Below are positions 44,175 through 52,208 of a DNA stretch of 64,000 bases, in pieces. The DNA is taken from NCBI RefSeq assembly GCF_013204855.1, contig NZ_JABMKZ010000017.1:62001-126000 (forward strand), written 5' to 3'. Made by a program: the position numbers and the translations under genes. Source of the DNA: Paenibacillus alba (lineage in GTDB: Bacteria > Bacillota > Bacilli > Paenibacillales > NBRC-103111). Position 1 is the stretch's first letter. Every line of letters starts with the position of its first letter. Under the pieces are notes generated by a model that did not search any database, was not told the DNA's origin, and was given only the letters and a program-made list of their open reading frames with translations.

Positions 44175-44538
44175 GGAAAGGTGCCTCCTTTTAATTCTTA
44201 CTAAATCCATCGGTATTTTCTTATATACTATCAGATTCTGGCTTTTATGCAAAGTGGAAGAAAGTAAATTTCTCTATATTTCTATCATTTTCCTCGAATA
44301 TTGTCGTACTTTTTCTGAGAGCGTCACTTTCTTGTCGATAAGGTACCTTTGAGAACTCGTAATGTACCAAAAGCATGTATAGTCGAGCCCCTGTTCATTA
44401 TCCATGTGAACACTACATATTCTACTCGAAATTAGAAAATGGGTGCATTGGCCCAGAGAAAAAAGGATAACAAAGAGGCCCGCGTCGATTACTCGCTTTG
44501 TGTCGTTGAGCTTTGTAACTCAACAAGCACAAAATCAA
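44175..44538. other. Intergenic region upstream of cysD
   Basis: About 360 bp between the cysD start and the hairpin after niaP. It must hold the cysD promoter; an A/T-rich TATATAAG block at about 44215-44230 is the best -10 candidate. I see no S-box or T-box leader and no supportable gene. Confidence 0.4.
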
Positions 44539-44581
44539 AGAGCTGTCCCCCATGTAGATTCATCTACTTGAGGGCAGCTCT
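44539..44581 (-). terminator. Hairpin terminator overlapping the niaP stop codon
   Basis: AGAGCTGTCCCCC...GGGCAGCTCT arms, with an inner GTAGAT/ATCTAC stem, span 44539-44581. The niaP stop (44560-44562) lies in the apical part. TTTGATTTTG follows on the minus strand. Confidence 0.75.
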
Positions 44582-45789
44582 TGTTTTGGGCTCAGATCTG
44601 CATCTGTCCCTTTCGTTTCTTTTCCAAAAAATAACAGCGCACAGGCGCCAATCACGATAGCGACGAAAAATATTAAAAAAATAGCGCCGATCGATTGCTT
44701 TTGAGCCACTAGCACCCCTACCAGATATGGCCCCAGAATGCCTCCCACGCGGCCAACTGAGGCTGCAAATCCCACACCTGTGGAGCGTATTGGCGTCGGA
44801 TACAGCTCTGGTGTATAAGCGTACATAGCTCCCCAAGCGCCTAAATTAAAGAAAGATAAGCAGATCCCCGCGGCAATCAGCATCCCCTCCGTTGCGGCTT
44901 GGCTGAACCATACGGCACTTGCCGCCGTAAACAACAAATAGCTCACAAGTACAAATTTGCGGCCGAATTTCTCAATGAAGAATGCTGCCGTAAAGTACCC
45001 TGGTATCTGGGCCAAGGTCATAATGAGTACATATTGAAAGCTTTTCACAAGGCTAAAGCCCTTCAGGACCATGACCGTTGGAAGCCATAGAAACATGCCG
45101 TAGTAGGAAAACACGACAGTGAACCATAACACCCATAGCGTTAAGGTTGCACGTCGATGCTCGGAGGACCAGACTGAGGCTGCGCGTTCTCGGAATAACA
45201 GCTTTGGACTCTTTTGTTCCCTATACCGTGGTGAATCTTGAATGGCTCTTCTGAGATATAACGCGTACACAGCGGGTAGGGCACCTAGAAGGAAAGCCGC
45301 TCGCCAGCCGTAAGCAGGAATCACGAAGTAAGCAATCAGCGCGGCCAATATCCACCCGCAGGCCCAAAAGCTCTCCAAGAGAACGACAGCACGCCCCCGT
45401 TCATGCGCCGGAAATGACTCCGAAACGAGCGTTGAGGCGACGGGCAGTTCCCCGCCAAGACCGAATCCAGTGATGAAACGCAGCACGCACAGCATGACAA
45501 AGCTTGTAGCCAAAGCAGATAATCCGCTAGCTGCGGAGAAAACAAGGAGCGTCCCTACTAATACTGCCTTACGTCCATGACGATCAGCAAGCGCTCCTGC
45601 TACGACGGCACCAACAGCCATGCCGATGGAGTTAATAGCTACCAGCAGTCCGACCTGCTGGGCTCCGAGGTTCCACTCCACTGCCAGCGCAGCCACGATA
45701 AACGAAATAATTCCAACATCCATCGAATCGAACAACCAGCTGATTCCCGCACTTAGCAGCAATTTACGTTTGGAAGGATCACGCAACAA
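44560..45789 (-). CDS. niaP: NiaP/YceI-type niacin transporter (MFS)
   Basis: A 409-residue, 12-TM major facilitator that aligns throughout with Bacillus YceI/NiaP, which imports nicotinate. Hallmarks: SWLFDSMDVGIISF in TM1, INSIGMAVGAVVAG, GLGGELPVASTLVSESFPAHERG, SYYGMFLWLPTVMVLKGFSL and FNLGAWGAMYAYTPELYPT. The start is TTG 45789, with GAGGGAT about 11 nt upstream. Related MFS members carry aromatic acids, so nicotinate is the best but not the only substrate. I do not see a NiaR (YrxA) operator that I can define. Confidence 0.8.
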   Translation of the reverse strand: MLRDPSKRKLLLSAGISWLFDSMDVGIISFIVAALAVEWNLGAQQVGLLVAINSIGMAVGAVVAGALADRHGRKAVLVGTLLVFSAASGLSALATSFVMLCVLRFITGFGLGGELPVASTLVSESFPAHERGRAVVLLESFWACGWILAALIAYFVIPAYGWRAAFLLGALPAVYALYLRRAIQDSPRYREQKSPKLLFRERAASVWSSEHRRATLTLWVLWFTVVFSYYGMFLWLPTVMVLKGFSLVKSFQYVLIMTLAQIPGYFTAAFFIEKFGRKFVLVSYLLFTAASAVWFSQAATEGMLIAAGICLSFFNLGAWGAMYAYTPELYPTPIRSTGVGFAASVGRVGGILGPYLVGVLVAQKQSIGAIFLIFFVAIVIGACALLFFGKETKGTDADLSPKQELPSSR

Positions 45790-45917
45790 GGTAGTTAATA
45801 TCCCTCACTTTCGTTCCAATAAGCCGTAGTCAGAATACTTCACTCTGTTTTCTTTAGCTTTCCCGAGATTCCCAGCATTAGTCAGAAGCTCTACACAGCC
45901 TGAATACGCCCATCTCC

Positions 45918-45946
45918 TTGCATACTTTATGAATGTTCTTCATATT
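45918..45946 (+). promoter_or_regulatory. Putative sigma-A promoter of the oxalate decarboxylase homologue
   Basis: TTGCAT (45918-45923), a 17-bp spacer and CATATT (45941-45946) precede the start by about 47 bp. Confidence 0.45.
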
Positions 45947-45992
45947 TTGAAGAGTACTAGTAAAGCCTTTATGGCCGAAAAGGGTGAACGGA

Positions 45993-47186
45993 TTGAACAA
46001 TAACAAGCGTACACATGAATCTAACGCGAACATCCCCCAACCGATTAGAAATGATGGCGCCGGTTGGGTTGACAAGGGCCCACGCGATATCCTGAGAGAC
46101 CGAGAGAATCCTGATATGCTCGTCCCGCCTTCCACAGATGCCGGGCTCATTCCCAACCTGAAATTCTCTTTCTCCGATGCGCATATGCAGCTCAATCAAG
46201 GTGGATGGTCACGTGAAGTTACGGTTCGTGAACTTCCTATTGCCACAACACTTGCTGGCGTCAACATGAGTTTGACTCCCGGCGGCGTGCGTGAATTGCA
46301 TTGGCATCAGCAAGCCGAGTGGGCTTACATGATACTTGGCAGCGCTCGGATTACTTCGGTTGACGCCAGTGGCCGAAACTTCATAGCTGATGTGGGCCCT
46401 GGCGATTTATGGTACTTCCCTCCAGGACTTCCTCACTCTATTCAAGGGCTGGCCGAAGGCTGTGAATTTCTTCTTGTCTTCGACGACGGCAAATTTTCAG
46501 ACTTGAATACCTTATCCATCTCCGATTGGTTTGCGCACACGCCCAAAGACGTGCTGTCCGCTAACTTCGGCACACCGATGAACGCGTTTGATCATATCCC
46601 ATCCGACCAGGTTTATATTTATCAGGATGAGGTCCCTGGATCCATCGAAAGTCAAGCGGTCAGTTCCCCTAATGGCACCGTTCCACAAAGCTTTACCCAT
46701 TCCTTATTAGCACAGCCGCCTGTCAAAACACCTGGTGGAAGTGTGCGAATCGTTGATTCCACCAATTTCCCCATTTCTCAAACTGTCGCTGCCGCTCTGG
46801 TCGAAATTGAGCCTGGCGCTATGCGGGAATTGCACTGGCATCCGAACAAAGATGAATGGCAATATTACTTGACAGGGCAAGGACGCATGACGGTGTTTGG
46901 CGGAAACGGAGCAGCACGCACTTTCGATTACAGAGCCGGTGATGTGGGCTATGTGCCTTTTGCCTTTGGACACTATATCCAGAATACCGGCACCCAGTCG
47001 CTTTGGTTCTTAGAGATGTTCAAAAGCAATCGTTTCGAAGACGTATCTTTGAATCAATGGATGGCTCTGACACCTGCCAGTTTGCTGGAAAGCAACTTAC
47101 ATGTAGGGCCTGAATTACTGGATGTACTCCGCAAAACAAAGTGGCCTGTCGTGAAATACCCCGGTTTCTCCTATTACCCTAAATAA
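45993..47186 (+). CDS. Bicupin oxalate decarboxylase homologue with altered active-site lid
   Basis: A 397-residue, two-cupin, Mn-type protein of the OxdC/OxdD family, which converts oxalate to formate and CO2. N-cupin Mn ligands appear in [11 protein letters not shown] and [11 protein letters not shown]-cupin ligands are in [12 protein letters not shown] and FAFGHYIQN. The N-terminal lid, SENST in B. subtilis OxdC (its Glu162 is the proton shuttle), reads SDLNT here (46497-46511). Asp or Leu therefore replaces the catalytic Glu. TTG 45993 is preferred because AAAAGGG lies 8 nt upstream; GTG 45984 is three codons longer. There is no signal peptide, so it is cytoplasmic or spore-associated. 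The reaction may be altered (oxidase-like or slow decarboxylase). Confidence 0.88.
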   Translation: MNNNKRTHESNANIPQPIRNDGAGWVDKGPRDILRDRENPDMLVPPSTDAGLIPNLKFSFSDAHMQLNQGGWSREVTVRELPIATTLAGVNMSLTPGGVRELHWHQQAEWAYMILGSARITSVDASGRNFIADVGPGDLWYFPPGLPHSIQGLAEGCEFLLVFDDGKFSDLNTLSISDWFAHTPKDVLSANFGTPMNAFDHIPSDQVYIYQDEVPGSIESQAVSSPNGTVPQSFTHSLLAQPPVKTPGGSVRIVDSTNFPISQTVAAALVEIEPGAMRELHWHPNKDEWQYYLTGQGRMTVFGGNGAARTFDYRAGDVGYVPFAFGHYIQNTGTQSLWFLEMFKSNRFEDVSLNQWMALTPASLLESNLHVGPELLDVLRKTKWPVVKYPGFSYYPK

Positions 47187-47195
47187 ACAACAAAT

Positions 47196-47237
47196 AAAAG
47201 CACCTCCCGCCATTCCATGGTGAGAGGTGCTAATTTT
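47196..47237. terminator. Bidirectional terminator between oxd homologue and DUF3231 gene
   Basis: AGCACCTC (47199-47206) and GAGGTGCT (47224-47231) enclose an extended CCAT/ATGG stem. AATTTT follows on plus and TTTTATTTG on minus, so it serves both convergent genes. Confidence 0.85.
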
Positions 47238-48243
47238 ATGCCTTTGTGAGTTGTTTCCTGTCTTCTATTTGCGGAGGTTCTTCCATCCAGCCATGCTTGA
47301 TCATAAGTTCTCCCCCTTCTTTGAGAAAGGGCAATATTTTCTGGGCTAGTCGAGCCATCGTGAGCGGCAGATCACTCCGCAAGCTAAAAGCCCCGCCAAG
47401 CGCATTGCTCCCCAGACCGAAAGATCCCAGTAAATTAGTAATATACATCATTAACTTATCGGAAAAGGGAGCAATCGTCGAATTGGTCGCTTTCCCCGCA
47501 GAGGTAGCCGGTGGCTCGATGTAATCCTTGCGCAAATATTCGCCTAAGGTTGTTTCGACATCAATAGACAGCTTCATCCCTTTCACGAAATATTCCTTTA
47601 CATGTTTGTCATTGGCTACTTGGGCGAATCCGATCATTAATTGCAAGCCAACAAGGTTATTCTCGATGGCATGATGAATCAGAGAAACTTCAATTGCATT
47701 TAGTGATCTTGTTGCCTTTAGCAAGTTAAAGCCGGATAAATAATCGTTGTCCTTAATAAAGGTAACCTCTTTGGGCATCGTCATAAAAGGCGGGCGGACC
47801 AGCACCCCTTTATCCAAAAGAAACTGGGTACAATGGTCAAACATGTCTTGCGCATTGGCCGTTAAGCTCTTATACAGCTTCCTAATATCTTGACGATAAG
47901 ACATTGTGGAGTACAAGGCAAACAGGCTGGTTTCGATCTTGCCCATCATTTGTAAGAACATCGGTTCATACAAATAATCAAATAATTTAGGAACCCCTTT
48001 ATTGACGTCATTCTCCGTAAAGCCAAGCGGAATGACAGCCCCTTCTTGCTCAAAAATGTTTTTTAGCGTTTCTATCGTCCGTTCAGTTAAATCATATGTT
48101 TTCTTTAGGATCTTCTCGATATCTTGATTATCAACGTGTTCAAGGAAATATTCCAAGAATCTCGCAAGCATAGTTTTTTCTTGATACGTCATCCATAGGT
48201 TTCCTATTTCTGTTGATGTCAATGGAATATGGTCCGAATTCAT
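47236..48243 (-). CDS. DUF3231 family protein
   Basis: A 335-residue helical protein made of two related about 160-residue halves, as is typical of DUF3231 in Bacillales. Both halves have a start resembling LTSTEIGNLWMTYQEKTMLARFLEYFLEHVDN, the second being ATRSLNAIEVSLIHHAIENNLVGLQLMIGF. This is an extended ferritin-like four-helix arrangement. Function is unknown; family members are common in spore formers. ATG 48243 has GGGAG upstream. It lies 64 bp after the transporter gene upstream and may be co-transcribed in part. Confidence 0.85.
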   Translation of the reverse strand: MNSDHIPLTSTEIGNLWMTYQEKTMLARFLEYFLEHVDNQDIEKILKKTYDLTERTIETLKNIFEQEGAVIPLGFTENDVNKGVPKLFDYLYEPMFLQMMGKIETSLFALYSTMSYRQDIRKLYKSLTANAQDMFDHCTQFLLDKGVLVRPPFMTMPKEVTFIKDNDYLSGFNLLKATRSLNAIEVSLIHHAIENNLVGLQLMIGFAQVANDKHVKEYFVKGMKLSIDVETTLGEYLRKDYIEPPATSAGKATNSTIAPFSDKLMMYITNLLGSFGLGSNALGGAFSLRSDLPLTMARLAQKILPFLKEGGELMIKHGWMEEPPQIEDRKQLTKA

Positions 48244-48307
48244 TGTTATACTCCCTTGTTTTATTTTATATTCTATCCATTAACACCATTTAAATTCCCC
48301 CTCTTGC

Positions 48308-49588
48308 TTACAACAGATATCGCCAATAAATATAAACACTCGAAAGCACGATGGAAAGAATCATCAAGGGGAAGCCCACCTTCAGGTATTTAACGAAGGA
48401 GATGGGATAACCCTCTTTTCCCGCTAAGCCAGCAACGATGAGATTGGCACTAGCGCCGATCAGTGTCCCGTTACCCCCCAAGCAGGCTCCTAGAGCAAGA
48501 CTCCACCACAGAGGCTCGGGATTGCTGACTCCTCTAATGCTCATCTCTTGAATCATAGGAATCATCGTTGCCACAAACGGGATATTATCCAGAAAAGCCG
48601 ATGCAATAGCACTCAGCCATAGAATCAACATGGAAGTGGCAAGGATATTCCCGCCTGTTAGCTCAATAGCTTTGGCGGCAAGCTCGGCGATTACCCCCGT
48701 TTCCACCAATCCCGAAACAAGAATGAACAACCCGACAAAGAAGAACAGGGTGATCCATTCCACGCTATGAAAGGCTTTCTCCATCATAGACTCTCCGGTT
48801 AGCAGAAGCAGTAAGAACGCGCCGCTGAGGGCAACCGTCGCAGATTCCAAGTGCAAGGTTTGATGGAGAAAGAAGCCCACGATCGTCAATCCGAGAACAA
48901 CTAAACACTTCTTCAGAAGCTTAGAGTTCGTAATCATAACCTTCTCGTCCATCTCCATGATGCTCCTCTGCAGCTCTGGGGTTGACTGAATTTGCTTTCT
49001 AAACATCAGAACAAACAAAGGCAAATAGACCAAAAGAATAATAATAACGATGGGTGTCAAATTCGTGATAAACGCCATAAACGTTAATTCTTTGACGGCA
49101 CTGCCAATCATGATATTCGGAGGGTCTCCAATTAAGGTCGCCGTTCCCCCAACATTCGACGCAATAATCTGCGTGATGAGAAAGGGAATCGGGTTTACGC
49201 GAAGCTGTCTTGTAAGACTGAAAGTGACTGGAGCCATGAGCAGAACCGTTGTGACATTATCCAGTAAAGCTGAAGCTGCAGCCGTAATAACAACTAATGC
49301 GATCATAATCCTAGTGGGCTTCCCTTTGGCTATTTTGGCTGCTTTCAAAGCCACATATTTGAATAGCCCGGTTTCCGCCGTTACACCCACGATGATCATC
49401 ATGCCAATGAGCAGCCCCAGCGTATTGAAATCAATGTGGTGTAAGGCCGTTTCTTGATCAACGATCCCGCATACAACCATAAGTACGGCACCAAGCATCG
49501 CCAAGATCGTACGATGGATCTTCTCTGAAATGATGAGCCCATAAATAATTAAAAAGATGCCGATTGCCCAAATTGCTTGCTGCTCCAT
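48308..49588 (-). CDS. ArsB/NhaD-family ion transporter, paralogue 1
   Basis: A 426-residue membrane protein of the ion-transporter superfamily (ArsB/NhaD/SLC13-like). Hallmarks in two inverted halves are DFNTLGLLIGMMIIVGVTAETG, ALLDNVTTVLLMAPVTF, NVGGTATLIGDPPNIMIGSAVKELTF, then ASAFLDNIPFVATMIPM and GACLGGNGTLIGASANLIVAGL. It may exchange Na+/H+ or carry an anion; the substrate is not determined by these motifs. A near-identical-length paralogue lies divergently at 49986 with the same MEQQAI start. Both are preceded by the same 25-nt leader element. Confidence 0.9.
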   Translation of the reverse strand: MEQQAIWAIGIFLIIYGLIISEKIHRTILAMLGAVLMVVCGIVDQETALHHIDFNTLGLLIGMMIIVGVTAETGLFKYVALKAAKIAKGKPTRIMIALVVITAAASALLDNVTTVLLMAPVTFSLTRQLRVNPIPFLITQIIASNVGGTATLIGDPPNIMIGSAVKELTFMAFITNLTPIVIIILLVYLPLFVLMFRKQIQSTPELQRSIMEMDEKVMITNSKLLKKCLVVLGLTIVGFFLHQTLHLESATVALSGAFLLLLLTGESMMEKAFHSVEWITLFFFVGLFILVSGLVETGVIAELAAKAIELTGGNILATSMLILWLSAIASAFLDNIPFVATMIPMIQEMSIRGVSNPEPLWWSLALGACLGGNGTLIGASANLIVAGLAGKEGYPISFVKYLKVGFPLMILSIVLSSVYIYWRYLL

Positions 49589-49629
49589 AATGCCTCCCGT
49601 TTTCTTCTTTTACTAACCATCTGCTCGAA

Positions 49630-49667
49630 AAAAAAACAAAAAGAGCCCTTGGTGACAGGCTCCTCCG
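49630..49667 (-). terminator. Leader terminator/attenuator of paralogue 1 (shared 25-nt element)
   Basis: The minus strand from 49667 to 49643 contains GAGCC, a loop and GGGCTC, followed by TTTTTGTTTTTTTTT. It lies in the 5' leader about 45 bp before the coding start, so it can stop transcription before the gene. The 25-nt block is identical to 49850-49874 in the divergent leader. TATAAC at about 49688 could be the promoter -10. Confidence 0.7.
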
Positions 49668-49746
49668 AAATTTCCGCTATGCAATTAGTTATACTATACT
49701 TTCTTTCAAAAACAATGTAAAGCCATTTAGACGGCCGAATGACGTA

Positions 49747-49775
49747 TTGACAATAAGGGAATTGCCATGTAAATT
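49747..49775 (+). promoter_or_regulatory. Sigma-A-type promoter of paralogue 2
   Basis: A perfect TTGACA (49747-49752), a 17-bp spacer and TAAATT (49770-49775). Transcription would begin near 49782, leaving a leader of about 200 nt. Confidence 0.65.
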
Positions 49776-49849
49776 TAAGCTACAAGTTTAAACGGCGGTT
49801 GGTATTGGCAGCATTATCGTTCAAGGACTAATTTAATATTGATGTTTTG

Positions 49850-49922
49850 CGGAGGAGCCTGTCACCAAGGGCTCCTTTTGTTCTTTTTTCACAGAAGGAG
49901 TCCTTGGTTGGGCTCTTTTTTT
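49850..49922 (+). promoter_or_regulatory. Tandem-terminator / antiterminator leader of paralogue 2
   Basis: Hairpin 1 is GGAGCC (49854-49859) with GGCTCC (49870-49875) followed by TTTTGTTCTTTTTT. Hairpin 2 is GAGTCC (49898-49903) with GGGCTC (49910-49915) followed by seven T. CCAAGGGCTCC (49865-49875) can instead pair with GGAGTCCTTGG (49897-49907) over 11 bp (one G-U), which disrupts both terminators. This is the layout of a conditional attenuator. I cannot assign it to a known riboswitch class. Confidence 0.6.
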
Positions 49923-49985
49923 ATGCCGTTTAACTTGCTGTTTTGGGGAATAGTACAAATAAATCATGTGAATCGAGGTGGGCCT

Positions 49986-51266
49986 ATGGAACAACAAGCA
50001 ATTTTGGCAATTGGTATTTTTCTTCTTACGTACGGCATGATTATCGCAGAGAAAGTTCATCGTACCATCGTGGCTATGATCGGCGGTGTGCTTATGGTAG
50101 TTCTTGGTGTTGTCGACCAGGACTCAGCGCTGCATCATATCGACTTCAATACGTTAGGACTATTAATCGGCATGATGATCATCGTGAATATTACGGCCGA
50201 AACCGGCTTATTTACTTATATCGCACTGATTGCTGCCAAGAAGGCCAAGGGGGATCCCGTTCGCATCCTCGTATCCCTCGTGCTTATCACAGCGATTGGC
50301 TCAGCCTTTCTTGATAATGTGACCACTGTGCTGCTGATGGTGCCCGTTACATTCAGCATTACACGGCAATTGCGTGTGAATCCCGTCCCCTTTTTGATCA
50401 CACAAATCATTGCCTCTAATATCGGAGGTACCGCGACGTTAATCGGGGATCCCCCGAACATCATGATCGGCAGCGCAGTCAAGGAGTTAACCTTCCTAGC
50501 CTTCATCAACAATCTTGCCCCCGTTGTCGTTGTCATTATGGCTGTCACGATTCCCATCTTCGTGCTGTTATTCCGCAAGCAAATTCAGACGACACCTGAG
50601 CTCAAACAGAAGATCATGCTAATCAATGAAAAAGAAGTTCTCACGGATCGCAAATTATTGGTGAAAAGTCTTTCTGTCTTAGGACTTACGATCGTCGGCT
50701 TCTTTCTCCACCAAATGCTGCATCTGGAATCCGCGACCGTAGCTTTAGCAGGGGCGTTTCTGCTGCTGCTCCTGACTGGCGAGCATGCCATGGAAGAAGC
50801 CTTCACAAAGGTGGAATGGACGACTATCTTCTTCTTTGTTGGGCTGTTCGTCTTAGTCTCCGGTTTGGTGGAAACCGGCATTATCTCCAAGCTCGCCGCA
50901 CAAGCCATTGAGCTGACTGGCGGAGATCCCTTGGCGACATCCATGTTGATTCTATGGCTTAGCGCGATCGCGTCTGCCTTCCTGGACAACATCCCTTTTG
51001 TCGCAACGATGATTCCTATGATTCAGGAAATGGGTGTGATGGGAGTTGGAAACCTCGAACCGTTATGGTGGAGTCTTGCACTTGGCGCTTGTCTTGGCGG
51101 CAACGGCACCCTAATCGGAGCAAGCGCGAACTTAATCGTAGCTGGCATGTCCGGCAAAGCAGGGCACCCGATTAAATTTGTAACGTATATGAAATACGGC
51201 TTTCCACTCATGCTGCTCTCCGTGTTGTTAGCCAGCATTTACATTTATGTGCGATATTTAATTTAG
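49986..51266 (+). CDS. ArsB/NhaD-family ion transporter, paralogue 2
   Basis: A 426-residue transporter closely similar along its length to paralogue 1 at 48308, with the same motifs: DFNTLGLLIGMMIIVNITAETG, FLDNVTTVLLMVPVTF, NIGGTATLIGDPPNIMIGS, FLDNIPFVATMIPM and GGNGTLIGASANLIVAG. ATG 49986 is fixed by AGGTGG 5 nt upstream and by alignment with paralogue 1; the frame is open upstream but crosses the leader hairpins. The pair is an inverted duplication with divergent promoters. Different leader logic suggests they respond to different conditions. Confidence 0.9.
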   Translation: MEQQAILAIGIFLLTYGMIIAEKVHRTIVAMIGGVLMVVLGVVDQDSALHHIDFNTLGLLIGMMIIVNITAETGLFTYIALIAAKKAKGDPVRILVSLVLITAIGSAFLDNVTTVLLMVPVTFSITRQLRVNPVPFLITQIIASNIGGTATLIGDPPNIMIGSAVKELTFLAFINNLAPVVVVIMAVTIPIFVLLFRKQIQTTPELKQKIMLINEKEVLTDRKLLVKSLSVLGLTIVGFFLHQMLHLESATVALAGAFLLLLLTGEHAMEEAFTKVEWTTIFFFVGLFVLVSGLVETGIISKLAAQAIELTGGDPLATSMLILWLSAIASAFLDNIPFVATMIPMIQEMGVMGVGNLEPLWWSLALGACLGGNGTLIGASANLIVAGMSGKAGHPIKFVTYMKYGFPLMLLSVLLASIYIYVRYLI

Positions 51267-51279
51267 CGACAGCCAAAAG

Positions 51280-51319
51280 CCCAAAAATCATTAACCACAT
51301 GGGGCTAATGATTTTTGGG
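51280..51319. terminator. Perfect 14-bp bidirectional terminator
   Basis: CCCAAAAATCATTA (51280-51293) and TAATGATTTTTGGG (51306-51319) are exact inverted repeats. They lie between paralogue 2 and the convergent rhodanese gene. Confidence 0.85.
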
Positions 51320-51321
51320 AT

Positions 51322-51708
51322 CTATTGGGTCAGCTTCCCTTTCCAGGACATCATGCCCCCCTGCAAATGGGATATTTCATTAAATCCCTGTCTGCGAAGG
51401 ATCTTAGCAGCTTGCTTGCTCCTCATCCCGCTTCGGCAATAGAGATAAACTTGATCCTTGCTCTTTATTTCTCCAGCTCTTTTTTTCATTTGAGTCACAG
51501 GAATATTGATCGCGCCCGGGATGTATCCTTGCTTAACTTCGCCAGGTTCTCTTACATCAATCAAAACAGCCTGACGGTTTGTCTTCAATTCCTCCTGGAA
51601 TTGATCTGAGGATAGGTGCTTAAGACCTTTCACAGGGGCGAATCGCGAATAAATAAACCATACCAGGAAAGCAAATGCGACGATATTAAAAAGGGATTTA
51701 TAATCCAT
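51322..51708 (-). CDS. Membrane-anchored rhodanese-like domain protein
   Basis: A 128-residue protein with an N-terminal membrane segment (FNIVAFAFLVWFIYSRF) and a single rhodanese domain: LIDVREPGEVKQGYIPGAINIPV, then the active-site loop YLYCRSGMRSKQAA, whose Cys forms the persulfide. Rhodaneses move sulfane sulfur. It sits directly after the CstR-like gene, the sensor of persulfides, so a sulfide-detoxification pair is likely. The gap is 23 bp and co-transcription is expected. Confidence 0.9.
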   Translation of the reverse strand: MDYKSLFNIVAFAFLVWFIYSRFAPVKGLKHLSSDQFQEELKTNRQAVLIDVREPGEVKQGYIPGAINIPVTQMKKRAGEIKSKDQVYLYCRSGMRSKQAAKILRRQGFNEISHLQGGMMSWKGKLTQ

Positions 51709-51731
51709 AAACCAACCTCTTTTCTATTTCT

Positions 51732-51995
51732 TTAGCGGCTTTTGACTAGCAATTCAACGGCTTGCTTGACCATTTTCCCCGTATCTCTACCCGCTTCCTT
51801 TTCCTCAAGAATACATTGCTCCAGATTGACCGCAACAATATAGGCGATCGCTTTATCCGCGGCGCTTCGGACAGCAGAGATTTGGCTGACAACATCCTTG
51901 CAATTCTGCTCTTCCTCCATCATTTTCAAGACACCGCGAATTTGCCCTTCCATACGCTTTAGCCGTTTTTTCACATCATCATCGTAGATCATCAT
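51732..51995 (-). CDS. CsoR-family regulator, CstR-like persulfide sensor
   Basis: An 87-residue DUF156 repressor. DVKKRLKRMEGQIRGVLKMMEEEQNCKDVV (in parts) is the standard start. The first Cys is in QNC (31) and the second in NLEQC (about 60). In copper-sensing CsoR a His lies four residues before the second Cys; here it is Asn, as in CstR proteins that sense reactive sulfur through two thiols. The neighbouring rhodanese and two operator-like palindromes upstream support this. Another metal or formaldehyde-sensing branch (RcnR/FrmR) is less likely because those need extra His ligands. Confidence 0.85.
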   Translation of the reverse strand: MMIYDDDVKKRLKRMEGQIRGVLKMMEEEQNCKDVVSQISAVRSAADKAIAYIVAVNLEQCILEEKEAGRDTGKMVKQAVELLVKSR

Positions 51996-52015
51996 CCTAT
52001 GCCTACCTCTCCTAA

Positions 52016-52090
52016 ATACCTGTATAGGTATATTATTGCCGATGTCGATTTAAGAGTTGAATGGCTAATTACCCATACCCCTATGGGTAT
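52016..52090. promoter_or_regulatory. Two CsoR/CstR-type operator palindromes
   Basis: ATACCTGTATAGGTAT (52016-52031) and ATACCCCTATGGGTAT (52075-52090) are 16-bp palindromic sites upstream of the cstR-like start (51995). ATACC(C)...GGTAT arms with G/C-rich edges are the form bound by CsoR and CstR tetramers, implying autoregulation. Confidence 0.68.
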
Positions 52091-52157
52091 AAAATCACTA
52101 TAAAGGACATCCTCCTTTTAGTCAATCAACACCCTGAAATTAGCAAAGGTCAACTAA

Positions 52158-52187
52158 AAATGAGCCCAGGAACTAGCTCCCGGGCTT
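52158..52187 (-). terminator. Rho-independent terminator of the EmrB-type gene
   Basis: Minus strand GCCCGGGAG, loop CTAG, TTCCTGGGC, then TCATTTTT. It begins about 22 bp after the stop at 52209. Confidence 0.85.
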
Positions 52188-52208
52188 TTGTGAACTATTC
52201 AGTTGAAC

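Noticed and set aside
43452-44204. 250-codon plus-strand frame opposite cysD
   Set aside because: Antisense to cysD, whose motifs are unambiguous.
44175-44440. SAM (S-box) or T-box leader upstream of cysD
   Set aside because: None of the conserved blocks of these leaders could be found in the minus-strand sequence.
49643-49874. The 25-nt inverted copies as terminal inverted repeats of a mobile element
   Set aside because: The 182 bp between them hold no transposase and each copy sits precisely as a leader hairpin of a paralogous gene, so duplication with its leader is the simpler reading.
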